From: Cladocopium goreaui
Lineage: Eukaryota > Sar > Dinophyceae > Suessiales > Symbiodiniaceae
Direction: 5' to 3'
DNA: 64,000 bases
NCBI GenBank assembly: GCA_947184155.2
Contig: CAMXCT020006745.1
Coordinates: 62,001 to 126,000, forward strand
Part shown: positions 49,701-60,339 of the stretch, one piece after another
How the letters are laid out: each line of letters opens with the position of its first letter
Position numbering within the stretch: the stretch's first letter is position 1
Notes under the pieces: model-generated
The model's database searches: none
The model's input: the letters and a program-made list of their open reading frames with translations, nothing else
What the model was told of the DNA's origin: nothing
Translations under genes and position numbers: made by a program

Positions 49701-52378
49701 GACGTTTTCACCAATTGATAGCCCGCCTTTCCGAGCTGTCTGGAACTTTGACAAAATTAGGTGCTGGAGCAGGTCCCTATGAGAAAACTTACCCAGGTCA
49801 TGATGTGCCACTTGACAACAGTTTGTTTGATGAGACCGAGCCCTACAGAACGCTTGATGCTAGCCGTTTGAAGGTGGTTGGTCTTGGCCATTTTGACGCA
49901 ACTAGTTTCCTTTGCCCTGAACTTTGCATGGCTTATAGGTATCCTGACTCCTTGCTGCTTGATAGAACTCCTGGTGCCTCCGAATATCCTTTGAGAATGG
50001 ACCCACAAGATGAGGTCGTTTCGCTGGCAAAACTTTGGGATGCACGTGGGCTACTACATATACATGAAACCGACCTGCAACGGGAAAGGCACTTTGAGCT
50101 TGTCCGAGTCTTCAATTGTTTTAAAAACCTGGAGTGCGACAGACAGATTGGTGATAGAAGAGGCCGTAACTCAGTGGAGGGTAGGGTGTCCGGACCTTCC
50201 AAAAACTTGCCCTCAGGCCCAGATCTTCTTGATCTGTTCGTAGATGCACGTAAAGAGACACTCTCCATATCATGCACAGATAGGCGCGACTTCTATCATC
50301 AGTTTTGGTGCACTGAAAATCGAATCAGGTCGAATACAGTTGGACCTAGGATTCCTATAGGCCTCCTGAAAGATACCCAAGCTATGGCCTCCTTTGCATG
50401 TGCCAAGCAAGCTGCCAAGAAGAGTCGTATCGTTGGTGGAGACCGCCTTGGAATTTCCTGCCGACAGTCCTTTTCAACTTGCCCTGAAGGTTTCTGTATG
50501 GTGAGTTTTGGTAGCCTATTTCAGGGAGACCATGCCGGTGTTGAAATTGCAACCAGAGCACATGAGCAGCTTCTGCAGTCAGTTGGACTTTTGAATGAAA
50601 CCTCCAGGGTCCTGTCTTCCCGTCCTTTCCAAGGTGATGGAGTTTGCGAAGGACTGGTAATTGATGATTACTTTGCAATTGCGAAAGTACCTCGAAGTGT
50701 ATTGGTGGCAGATCCTTCCCTCTCATGCCTCAGCACCTCCAAAAGGGTGTACACGAAACACGAGATAATAGGCTCAGATGACAAAGATATTGTTGGATCC
50801 AGAAAAGCCAAAATCATAGGTGCTAGCGTCAATGCCTCGGAAAAATGCCAGAAAAAAGGACATGTATTGGTAGCAGCTCCTGCGGAAAAGAGATATGCTC
50901 TCGCATGGATTTCATTTCAGGTAAGCCAGTTGACTCATACGACAGACGCTTTACATCTCTGTTTGGTTGGTGGTTGGACGTCTGCCCTTATGTTTAGGCG
51001 ACCTTTCATGTCAATCCTGCAGTCTTCTTTCCAGCTTGTTGATATGGCCCTTTTTAATGCCTCTAGCCCAAAGCTAGTGAAGTTGCCACGTAAGGTTGCA
51101 ACAGAGCTGTGCTTACTGGGCGTCTTGGCGCCTCTCTGCGTGGCCGATGTTGCCGCTGACTTTTGCACCGAGCTGTTTGCGACAGATGCATCACTGAACA
51201 AGGGAGCAATCGTCAGGAGCCATATTGACAAGGAACTGGCCACCTGCTTGTGGCGTTGCTGCAGATCCAAGGGTGGTTATTCCAAACTTCTATCACCATC
51301 TCAATCAGTTTTGGCACGTGCTCTGGATTTCGAAGAGAACGAGCCCTACGTTTCTGACAGCATTAAGAGGCCTCTGGCTTACCGTTTTGACTTCATCGAG
51401 GTTTTTGCTGGAGCTTCAGTTGTGACCAAAGAGGTGGCTGCATTGGGGTTTACTGTTGGTCCTCCTATTGATTTGTCTTTTAGTGCTGAGCTGGACGTTG
51501 ACAAGCTGCATGTGTTGGAATGGTTGATTCACCTGGTGACCAACGGTTATGTGAAAGCCATAATGCTCGAACCCCCCTGCACGACTTTTAGTGTCATGAG
51601 GAGACCAGCATTGAGATCCAAGCATCAACCTTTTAGTTTTCAGCCTGATGAGTTGCATACGAGAACGGGGACCAGATTGGCCCACAGAGCTTTTCAGCTG
51701 TTGCATTTTTGCGTAAAGCATGGAGTAACCGGTGTGATTGAGAACCCATGGTCTTCAAAAATCAAGTTTCTCCCAGCATGGCAATCATTGCAAAGCTGTG
51801 AACATGTTGCCTTGGTAAGATGCGACTCCTGTGCTTACGGGTCAGCCCACCTCAAATCGTTTGCGTTTTTGTGTGCTTGGGCCGAAGTGCAACATATATC
51901 CTTGAGATGCACTGGAGACCATGACCATGTTTTGGTCCAAGGTAAGTTCACGAAAGCCTCAGCAACTTATGTCCATGATCTTGCAGTTGCACTAGCTAAG
52001 GTGATGGCCTGCGGAATCCTGCGCCTTGCAGCTTTTGAAGAAAGCCTTGCACATGGTTCAGTGGATGGTCTGGAAAGCCAGATGCTGAACGATTTGTGCT
52101 CGTCTCAGAAGTGGGAGCTGGTGTCTGTCTGGACATACCGAGTCAGCTCTCATATCAATATTCTTGAGCTTGAAGCTGTGCTAAGGTTAATACAAAAGCT
52201 TGTGAAACGTGGGGTTTCTCTCCGGTTAGTAATCCTTATTGACTCAAATGTTGTGAGGTGTGCAGCATCAAAGGGTAGATCTTCATCGAAGGCCCTTTCT
52301 CGGGCTCTTTCAAGGCTTGCGGCTTTTTGTATCGTTGGAGGGCTTACCCCGTTTTTGGTTTTGCTCCTACCAGGTTGA
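49610..52378 (+). CDS. YR-2 reverse transcriptase, RNase H and methyltransferase
   Basis: The start at 49610 is a GTG and only marks where the open frame begins. RT landmarks are DRQIGDRRGRN (about 50133), CTDRRDFYHQFW (motif A, about 50272), FQGDHAGVEIAT (motif B, about 50518) and VIDDYFAIAK (motif C, about 50659). FATDASLNKGA (about 51176) is the first RNase H aspartate. A methyltransferase domain follows: FIEVFAGASVVTKE (51392), EPPCTTFSVMRRPAL (51569) and IENPWSSK (51737). These match motifs I, IV and VI of C5 methyltransferases. Then come INILELEAVL and LIDSNVVRCAASKGRSSS (52160-52290), which supply the Glu and Asp of RNase H. The RNase H therefore appears split by the methyltransferase. 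Its last motif lies in the next frame. Confidence 0.85.
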   Translation: MEFLQGCLQVFHLPRGIVATLGELCTLRSGRRFHQLIARLSELSGTLTKLGAGAGPYEKTYPGHDVPLDNSLFDETEPYRTLDASRLKVVGLGHFDATSFLCPELCMAYRYPDSLLLDRTPGASEYPLRMDPQDEVVSLAKLWDARGLLHIHETDLQRERHFELVRVFNCFKNLECDRQIGDRRGRNSVEGRVSGPSKNLPSGPDLLDLFVDARKETLSISCTDRRDFYHQFWCTENRIRSNTVGPRIPIGLLKDTQAMASFACAKQAAKKSRIVGGDRLGISCRQSFSTCPEGFCMVSFGSLFQGDHAGVEIATRAHEQLLQSVGLLNETSRVLSSRPFQGDGVCEGLVIDDYFAIAKVPRSVLVADPSLSCLSTSKRVYTKHEIIGSDDKDIVGSRKAKIIGASVNASEKCQKKGHVLVAAPAEKRYALAWISFQVSQLTHTTDALHLCLVGGWTSALMFRRPFMSILQSSFQLVDMALFNASSPKLVKLPRKVATELCLLGVLAPLCVADVAADFCTELFATDASLNKGAIVRSHIDKELATCLWRCCRSKGGYSKLLSPSQSVLARALDFEENEPYVSDSIKRPLAYRFDFIEVFAGASVVTKEVAALGFTVGPPIDLSFSAELDVDKLHVLEWLIHLVTNGYVKAIMLEPPCTTFSVMRRPALRSKHQPFSFQPDELHTRTGTRLAHRAFQLLHFCVKHGVTGVIENPWSSKIKFLPAWQSLQSCEHVALVRCDSCAYGSAHLKSFAFLCAWAEVQHISLRCTGDHDHVLVQGKFTKASATYVHDLAVALAKVMACGILRLAAFEESLAHGSVDGLESQMLNDLCSSQKWELVSVWTYRVSSHINILELEAVLRLIQKLVKRGVSLRLVILIDSNVVRCAASKGRSSSKALSRALSRLAAFCIVGGLTPFLVLLLPG

Positions 52379-53841
52379 ACCCGTCTGATGATCCTACACG
52401 TGATGTGGTTTTGAGGGACCCAACTCCGGGCCTGGACTTAGCCGCCTGGAGTCGCAGGGACCTCTATCGTTTGGCTGCGTTGCCTCGCTTAAAGAGATGG
52501 GCTTCAAATTGGACTCGGCTCATCCTTCGTGTGTTAGGGTCGCCTGCCCTTTATCTCACTGACCATTCCCTGTATCCTATGTGTGCTTTCCCTTTCGGTG
52601 TTGTCTCCGACTTGCCTCTTTCTTCCGTGCTCCGCCTTCCTTCCTTGGATTTCGATGCCACCTTGGGCTACCCTGGTGAAGGTCCTCTTTTCTTCGTTAG
52701 CAGGGTCAGCTATTTTAGATGGATTTTGGTAGTTTTAGCTTGTAGTGTAGGGTTGAGCCATGGCGTTATTGCACCCCGGAATGCTGGTGATTTTCAGCGA
52801 CAAGGCCAAAGAGACCTGAGGCCTCCTTTGCAGGATGGGAGACCTGTACTTGGAGTCACAAGCAAACAACGAGACACGTTGATCTCTCAATTTGAGAGCT
52901 GGCTTTTGGACTTAGGTATATCACTGGAAACTTTGCTGGAGCATCATCATGTTTACATTGACGAGCTGAACAAACAGCTGGTGCGATACGGGCGTGTACT
53001 CTATTCTGCAGGACGACCTTATAATCATTACGCTGAAACTATCAACTCCATAGCTTCGAAGAAACCTGCTGTGAAAAGACAATTACAAGAGGCCTGGAAC
53101 CTTGCCTTCGCTTGGATCAGAGACGAACCTACGGCCCACCATTTAGCGATGCCCTGGCAGGTTTTACTTTCTGCTATATCCCTATGCTTGGTATGGGGGT
53201 GGACCGATATGGCTGGTATGTTTGCCTTGTGCTGGGGAGCTTTACTGAGAGTTGGCGAATTTTTGCAGGCAACTAGGAAGGATCTTCTACTGCCTTGTGA
53301 TACCTGCTTTACAAACAGTTTTGCTCTTTTGGCTCTTAAGGAGCCTAAAACCAGGTTCACTGCGGCCAGACACCAATGCGCAAAGTTGGACATCCCTGAT
53401 CTCTTAAGGGTCGTCCATTTGGCGTTCTCAAGAACTGCTCCCTATCAAAAGCTATGGCAGAAGTCAGGTCAGACCTTGCGGCTACGCTTCAAACAAGTTA
53501 TGAGCGAACTTGGTCTGGGATCAGTGAGGCTTAACCATAAGACTCTTGATTTAGGTAGCCTTCGTCCTGGTGGAGCAACATGGATACTACAGGTTACTGA
53601 AAATTCTGAATTTTTGCGGAGAAGAGGCCGTTGGATAAATACCCGAGTAATGGAGATCTACATCCAGGAGATGTCATCGTTTCAATTTCTTTCTGCTATC
53701 CCTGAATCAGCACGGTACAAAGTCTATACCCTGTGCGATTTCTTCTCTACGGCTCTCGTAAAATCTGAAGAATTCTGGATGGCACGAATTCCGAGCAATG
53801 TGTGGTTTTTGCTTTGGTCTGGACAAGTTACAAGGAACTGA
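52327..53841 (+). CDS. YR-2 tyrosine recombinase, preceded by the end of RNase H
   Basis: The frame opens without an ATG and begins with FAPTRLNPSDDPTRD (about 52360-52400), the closing motif of RNase H. It is therefore reached from the RT frame within the 52-nt overlap. A hydrophobic segment (FRWILVVLACSVGLSHG) follows. The recombinase catalytic region has ALLRVGEFL (Arg, about 53239), LGSLRPGGATW (second Arg, about 53556), then GRWINTRVMEIYIQEM with the candidate nucleophile Tyr near 53662. The length suits a DIRS-order recombinase. The stop at 53839-53841 lies 9 bp before B1. All core residues look present, so the enzyme may be intact. Confidence 0.85.
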   Translation: MYRWRAYPVFGFAPTRLNPSDDPTRDVVLRDPTPGLDLAAWSRRDLYRLAALPRLKRWASNWTRLILRVLGSPALYLTDHSLYPMCAFPFGVVSDLPLSSVLRLPSLDFDATLGYPGEGPLFFVSRVSYFRWILVVLACSVGLSHGVIAPRNAGDFQRQGQRDLRPPLQDGRPVLGVTSKQRDTLISQFESWLLDLGISLETLLEHHHVYIDELNKQLVRYGRVLYSAGRPYNHYAETINSIASKKPAVKRQLQEAWNLAFAWIRDEPTAHHLAMPWQVLLSAISLCLVWGWTDMAGMFALCWGALLRVGEFLQATRKDLLLPCDTCFTNSFALLALKEPKTRFTAARHQCAKLDIPDLLRVVHLAFSRTAPYQKLWQKSGQTLRLRFKQVMSELGLGSVRLNHKTLDLGSLRPGGATWILQVTENSEFLRRRGRWINTRVMEIYIQEMSSFQFLSAIPESARYKVYTLCDFFSTALVKSEEFWMARIPSNVWFLLWSGQVTRN

Positions 53842-53850
53842 TGGGAGAGA

Positions 53851-53960
53851 TGGGTCAACTTCAGCGACGCTTGTGAGAACCGTCCAAGCTGAAGTCTGTG
53901 CATAACAACTCACGCAGTGCATAGCTGGCATGGAAAAAAGGCAGTGCAACCGGAGATCTT
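53851..53960 (+). repeat. YR-2 split direct repeat B1
   Basis: This 110-bp repeat is identical by eye to 54056-54165 and directly abuts A2. Confidence 0.9.
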
Positions 53961-54010
53961 GCACTTCTAAGTTCGATGGTGAAATGCATGTTCCTTGCCG
54001 CTCAAGACAA
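53961..54010 (+). repeat. YR-2 split direct repeat A2
   Basis: This is the 50-bp copy of A1. Confidence 0.9.
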
Positions 54011-54055
54011 CCCTCCCTGTACTACGTCCCATCCCATGAGCAGTCCATCCAAAGC
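54011..54055 (+). other. 45-bp linker between A2 and B2
   Basis: This unique spacer corresponds in position to the 140-bp linker of YR-1. Confidence 0.55.
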
Positions 54056-54165
54056 TGGGTCAACTTCAGCGACGCTTGTGAGAACCGTCCAAGCTGAAGT
54101 CTGTGCATAACAACTCACGCAGTGCATAGCTGGCATGGAAAAAAGGCAGTGCAACCGGAGATCTT
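54056..54165 (+). repeat. YR-2 split direct repeat B2
   Basis: This is the terminal copy of B. The TA microsatellite starts at the next base. Confidence 0.9.
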
Positions 54166-54206
54166 ATATATATATATAATATGTATATATATATATATTA
54201 TACACA
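54166..54206. repeat. TA-rich microsatellite
   Basis: An (AT)n run with a few interruptions marks the right flank of YR-2. Confidence 0.85.
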
Positions 54207-57030
54207 TGTAACACCTTTATCCATATCTTTTCTTATAAACTCATTTTGAACAAGATTGACATTTGAGTAATAGAAAAGGGGACTTAACCCACAGAAATGC
54301 AAGAAAAGGGATTTAAATGAAGCAAATAAACATGTAGTAGGTAGACCGACTGCTCAATGGTTGGTGGTTATAGTGTGATTTCGATTCGTTTTAATGAAGA
54401 TGTTTTTGGTATCCCGCAGAGAGAGACATGGAAATGTGATGGAGATTGCCATGTCACAAGTTACGCAAGTGCATGGTGATCCCAGCAGGCGGTTAATATC
54501 TGGGAGAGAGTGGTAGAAACAACACCAAGCCAAACAACTCGTAGTTGATGGTGGTATGGCTTAGAGAAACTGGATTTGTGATTCACGGGTGATTGCGCAA
54601 TCACCAAAAGAATCAGTATCAAGTAAGCAGCACCATATGAGGAAAGGGTAGAAGGTTTTGGGCATCAATTCGTCGTGTGCATGTAAGCTATTAAATCATG
54701 TATTTTCTCAACCACAAGATAAACGAAGTCAAGTTGGGTAGCCATGTCTAAATGCTGGAGCCAGGAATTGTAATTTGGAACCCCAAACAACCAGAAATAA
54801 GTAGTTCCCCAAACAGCTATTTGGTCTGAATGAAATCTTCACTACCATAATGTGGCTTTGTCCAAAAGGGGTATACTGCAAGATGGCAATGCTATGTAGC
54901 ACAAGAATTGTGCGCAGGAACATGAGAAGACTCGATGCCGACTGCTGAAGGTGTGAGGCTCGAAAAAAAATCAATAGGAACCTGGTAGATCGGGGGTTGC
55001 GCCATGGTGGCATGACGTATCGAGCCTCCAGACTTTGGCCAGGGATTAACCAGGGCACGACTCGCCATCAACATCTCCAACATGATCCAAGCCGAGGAGT
55101 TGGAGGAACCTCAGTCATTAGCTCAGCCAACCTTCGGCGCCCGATGCTCAGCTCTCCGGGGCAAAAACAGAGCGAGGCTAGAGAATGCCCAGCACACACA
55201 AACACACGTACTGAGGAAACCTTTGTGCCAGGATCCTCTTTTCGAAGTGAAGTGAGTTGCACAGCTGTGACAGTCTGCAGCCTGCCAGCATTCCACATGC
55301 TGCGGCGTGAGCTGCGGAGTGAGGAGCTCACGTCCCAACTGATTCAGTCCATGATCATGAATCCTTGAGCCACGCACAGACACAGTCATGCCTGCTTTGC
55401 ACTACCTCGGTTGTGGCAGCGGGCACCAGCACCTAGCGTTTTCCCTTGTCATGTCTGTTCTGCCTTGACGTGAGTCTAGCATGACTTTGCACGAGTGTCG
55501 TTTGAACCTTAGTTGCAACATCAGGCCTTTGACACTTGGGATCCTCACAGCGGCTTTGATCGCAGTTTTTCAAGGTTGATGTTTTCTTGTGCACACTCAT
55601 TGATTTTCCTTTGAGGGCATAGCTGTCTTGACGTCGCCCAATCAGAAGAGAATGTGAATCAGCACTGGATGGACAAGTGTTTGGCTAATGCGATCTTTGT
55701 TACGGGTTGCAGGGTCATGGGGAAGTTCATGTCACCTTCATTGATGCTCCATTCACATATATTGAATCCAACGAGTCACCTGCCCACCTAGGCTGTGCCC
55801 GGATCGTGGCCCTTTTACATCAGCCGCACGACATATCGATGCACCTGAACCACTGCGAAGAGCTCTTGGTGAACTCGCGTTCTCAGTAGATTGGGCTGTA
55901 GTTTCTCAAGCTGGAGCGGGGGGTGAGTGCACTCAGTTCATAGGCACACGATCCCTTCCTAATCAGACTTCCCAAATGGAAAAATCGGAGAATCTCCATC
56001 ATTTAGACAGTCGATAGTTGAAAAGTGAGGGGCGTGCGCGAAGCGACAGACCCCCATCCAAACAGAACATCCTTTCAACGTAGAGCGGGCAGAAGCACAC
56101 CATATGTAGCTGCGCCGCGCCGGCCCGAGAGAGCACACCATCGCGGATGAAAATATGACGCGCCGTGCACCATCGCAGAAGGGTCAACAGCAGTGTGGTA
56201 GAGTTGCCAGGGTCAACAGCAGATTTTGAGATTTCTGTGCAGTCACATCCGCGATTCATTGGTTTTTGTTGACTACGACTACGCCGCAGGAACACATGCC
56301 TGTCCATGTATGCAAGAATGCCACGACTGCACGCATATGTCTATGTGATCATCGCGCACCCGTGCCGCCTCCGCCAGGTATCGGCTCAATTGCCCTTCCG
56401 CCAAAATCGATGGCCGCACAACGCCAACCCGACATGGCCCAGTTCAAACACCTTGTCGAGGCAGCCAAGGCATGGGGAGCAGCGCAATGGCTGCCACTTT
56501 TGGTTGAAAGACACCTGACACACTCAGCAGGCTTCTTTTAGCATCGTTCACGTGTTCTAGCATGCCACAGCTCGGGATCTGGCCGAGTTATCACCACAGA
56601 CACCACAGTCACACCGGTGCTGGCGTAGGCAGCCACATTTAGGGCTTTCCACTCAGCACCATGCCTCTTGACACTGCGGCAGCCGCGAAGGACCTCGCCA
56701 ACACACTACACCAGAACTGGGTGGCATCCAGCCAGCAGGGCACACATGATCCAAAAGGGACATATACTTCAAGATGGCAATGTTCGTGGAAAGAATGATG
56801 TTGAGGGCACCCCATTTTCAGACAAACGGAAAAAACCTATTGTATCCTCAGTACACCCTACGCATTGTATATAGCCTGAGGACATCCCATTGGATGTCCA
56901 ATCATTACGCGGTATGATCATAATTTGAGGATATAATGAGATATAATGAGATATAGGCACTGGCACAAGCTCTAGCTCGCTTTCTATCCGCTCGCTGACC
57001 GTTTCCCAGTCTTTTATGATGCATGTTTGG
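54207..57030. other. Gene-free stretch
   Basis: I find no supported gene. Open stretches at 54997-55368 and 55707-55889 start with ATG but have no recognisable motif and no context. They may be chance or eroded exons. Confidence 0.4.
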
Positions 57031-58080
57031 TTGAAACAACCTATTGAAGCTATTCCTATTGACTACCCTTTTTATTGAAGCAGTTTCCATTGAAGTCATG
57101 GAGGCATCGGAAACCCAGTACTTCGAGGTCATCTACTCTGTCTACATCGTGGCCCGATTCTTCTACACTTTTTGCTCCTGCCGTGTTTCCAGCGAAGTTC
57201 TCCAACTGCAACATTTTCTTCATTTTCAAGATTCTTCTTATTTTCACATTCACCTCCAAGCTCGAGACTATAGGGGAAGTCTTGCATTTCATCTCCTTCC
57301 TCTTCTGCTCCTTGGTTTTGCTGGAACGATATATTACTCGTCCTGGTTATGCTGTACTGATGGCGCCAGTGCAGGATCAACTTTCTCCTTCCTGGACTAC
57401 TCTTTTGCGACCCGCTGCATGTGGACTATCGGATTTACTTCTTTTTCCGTGGCATCGACTCCTACTTCAAGACTTTGTTCCTATGCACATTCCACTCCAT
57501 GCTCAAGACTATGGGTGAAGTCTTGCACATCATCTCCTACCACGCCTTCTCCTTTCTTGCCGGAACGTTATTTCTTCACCGTGAATGCCAGGGGCAACCA
57601 CGGTCTTCTCTACAGGTCAAATCAATTCCATCAAGTACCAGCTAAAGCTCGCAGGGGTCGCCAGAGGCGTGCCGGGAGACCACGGTCAACAGAATTTCTT
57701 CTACTGAATACCTACTTTCTCTTCTTTTCAATTCAGCTCTCCAAAGTGAGACTAGTGGTCACGAACCCTGCTGTGCGTCACGGGCTGTTCTCCTTCAGAT
57801 TGTATTCTCTCTTTTTCAATTTTCGCTCTGTTTTTTCGGTGGTTTGGGTTTCGCCTTGCCTATTCCACTGGGTCCCGTGTATAAGGTGCAAGTTAGCAGC
57901 ATATCCCGAAGCTCAATGTATCCTTTTGGTTTCTTGGACACAATGTCCAAACCATCGGCTCCTATAGAAGACGGAGCACCCAGAGGACGCAGAGTCGCAA
58001 GTCGCAACTATCGAAAACATTCTTATTGAAGCAGCTCCTATTGAAACAATTCCGTTTGAAGTATTATTTGCCGTTTGTTT
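57031..58080. repeat. Region of diverged short duplications, long but unconvincing open frame
   Basis: Phrases recur: CTATTGAAGCAG-TCC-ATTGAA near 57077-57100 and 58025-58050, and a block with AAGTCTTGCA-TCATCTCCT near 57270-57295 and 57510-57535. A 307-codon open frame (57044-57967) lacks an ATG at its start and has a skewed hydrophobic, Ser/Phe-rich composition, so I do not call it a gene. Confidence 0.45.
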
Positions 58081-58947
58081 CGTTTTCTCCGCATGCTGGC
58101 GGAATGCTGCTGCAGACGTGTAGTTCAACATGAACTGCATAGCGCTTGGAAAAATATAGAATGAGATATGCTAAGGATCGCGAGTATGTATAACAGGATA
58201 CAATGAGATATCCCAGAGTTTTCCAGTGTACCAAAAACGATTTCCGGAATTTATTGCTGGTTACAAAGCACTTTAAATGAACTAGAACATAGTAGTAATA
58301 ATTTCAGATATCAGATATTCCATACTTCGGTTGTTTTTCTATTGTTTTCCAGTTGTTTAGCATTGTTTGCCAAATACTAATGGGGTATCCCATAGCTTTC
58401 TTTTTGGTGGGTTTCCATATATTTTCGCCCCATTGCGCAGAATCTGGGCGTTGCGAAACATCGGCAAGCAATGCGTGGCCGGGGCCCTGGAGTCTTTAAC
58501 GCCCTCGTGCAAGGGCCGGGCTGTGGTTTTGTGGCAGCCAATCAATGCAGGATTTGATGCGCAAAAATTGTGGGACAGAACGTGTAAAATACATATTTAC
58601 ATATTTTGAACATATGACTTCAGAGTGACCGCAAATGCAAGGTAATTAAAGCGTGGATGGTTACATGGATACGTATATACATATTTACATAAAAATACAT
58701 ATAAATATGTATGGCAGTCGATCTAAAGGTCCTTGTAAGGAGTTTTAATTGTGAAAGCCGTGTGTGTTATGTTGGAAGCCCTCGAGGAAGTTGTTTTTCG
58801 AGTTCGCGAAAGAAAATGTTTTATTCGCGAAAGTTTCACGAAAGTTGGATATTATGAATCATTATCATTGTATACATTACAACTTGTTAAGGGCTACCAC
58901 CTCCTGCCGCCCCGGGTCCGGCAGGAGAATGGTACCGCACCATAGGT
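58081..58947. other. Gene-free stretch with TTCGCGAAAG palindromes
   Basis: No supported gene is present. TTCGCGAAAG occurs at 58803 and 58823. Confidence 0.4.
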
Positions 58948-59118
58948 AGCAGCCAAGCTTCCAAAGGTGAGGCTTTGCCACGGCTTCGCCACAGCCAAAT
59001 ACCATGGTCTTGAAGCGCATCCTTGCACCTGCCGCTGGTACTGCCTAACGTTGCTTCCTGAAGTCTCAAGAAGCAAGCTCCAAATGCAGCAGCCAAGCTT
59101 CCAAAAGTGAGGCTTTGC
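58948..59118. repeat. 31-bp direct repeat, two copies 140 bp apart
   Basis: AGCAGCCAAGCTTCCAAA-GTGAGGCTTTGC is at 58948-58978 and 59088-59118 with one difference. There is no coding content I can support. Confidence 0.7.
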
Positions 59119-60115
59119 GAGAGCCAAACACCAAGGCCCCTGGTGTTTGATTTTCCTCTGATGCGCCCCCTGCTGATGGCTGGGGTCTGCGGATAGGGGT
59201 ATTTTCGCGAAAGTTCCGCGAAAGTTTTGCCAAAGAGTGGGCGAAAGTCTGGCCCAGTAAGCCTTGCAACAAATTGCCTGATCAGCAACAACCTGTCCTG
59301 AGAAGGGGATTCCGTGATACTAGCTGCATGTTTACAAGGCTATGAAGAAGTTATCCGTGATAATTTTGTGTGAATGAGTCTTCATAAGAGGGGTTGTTGC
59401 TCAACATGGGTTCCGCGAAAGATAAACATGGAGTTGGCAAAAGATTCGCGAAGAATGGCCGTTCCTGGATAAAGGAATTTTGACCAACCATCAAATATAT
59501 ATATATTATTATACACACATATATATATAGTGATGTATATATTTTAAAAAACATACATGTATAGCTGTATGCATATATATATAAATATAAATAAATAAAT
59601 ATATATATATATATAAATATATATTTATATATATATGCACAAGTTTTTTTTTAATGATGTTTAACCAACTAAAACATGATCTTTTGCAGGGTATCGTGCA
59701 GATGACTTCTTGTTTGTGCCTTGACCTGCCGTGAACGATACCACATGTCAAATATATTTATATCAGTGTCCAGAAACTATAGCATGCCATATCTATATCT
59801 ATGCATATATACATGTATACATATATGCATATATAGCATACAAAACAACAAAATATCACCATCGGAAATCTTCAGTTGTTTTTTTTTAACCGGTATGGAG
59901 CTGGAGAATCTCAGAAATCTCTGCATTTTTTTGCCATTTCCACCGGTTTTGCCGCGGCAGATCTCGCGGAACTGGATCTGCGCAAAGCAGGGCATCGAAG
60001 CGGTGGCGCAGGTTCCGACTGCTTGGAGAGGTTAGGAGCTTTGATAAAAGAAGTGTTATCTGGATGCGTGAACGTGTATATCAATATATATATATACTTA
60101 TGTAAATGTATCTGC

Positions 60116-60146
<31 letters not shown>

Positions 60147-60339
60147 CATGTATCAGTAGTACCGCACAAGGCGGTGGGGGAAGTTTCAAAAATAGGAAAC
60201 CTATAGGAGAGATTGGTTGTTGTGAATCACGGATGGCAGAGTGAACCCACTGATGGACTGAAAGGTGGTTGGAGCTGTGTTTTTTGGAGTGGCTGCAATG
60301 GTTGCAGTGGTCACCTTGTCGGTCACCTCACCCACAACT
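59119..60339. other. Gene-free stretch with TA-rich microsatellites
   Basis: (TA)n-type runs lie at about 59496-59635, 59790-59840 and 60078-60150. The remaining sequence shows no supported gene. Confidence 0.5.

Larger units (their letters stand above)
46649..54165 (+). mobile_element. YR-2: nearly complete tyrosine-recombinase retrotransposon
   Basis: A1 (46649-46698) is followed by five coding blocks, then B1 (53851-53960), A2 (53961-54010), a 45-bp linker and B2 (54056-54165). The repeats are identical by eye. Gene order is small membrane ORF, two gag-like ORFs, RT with RNase H and methyltransferase, then tyrosine recombinase. The element sits between a CATA array and a TA repeat, so it landed in simple-sequence DNA. 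The reading frame must change at three places, so either frameshifting or splicing is used or the copy is slightly damaged. Confidence 0.88.

Noticed and set aside
57044..57967. 307-codon open frame that could be a membrane protein
   Set aside because: It has no ATG at its start, a skewed Ser/Phe/Leu composition from pyrimidine-rich sequence, internal diverged duplications and no recognisable domain.
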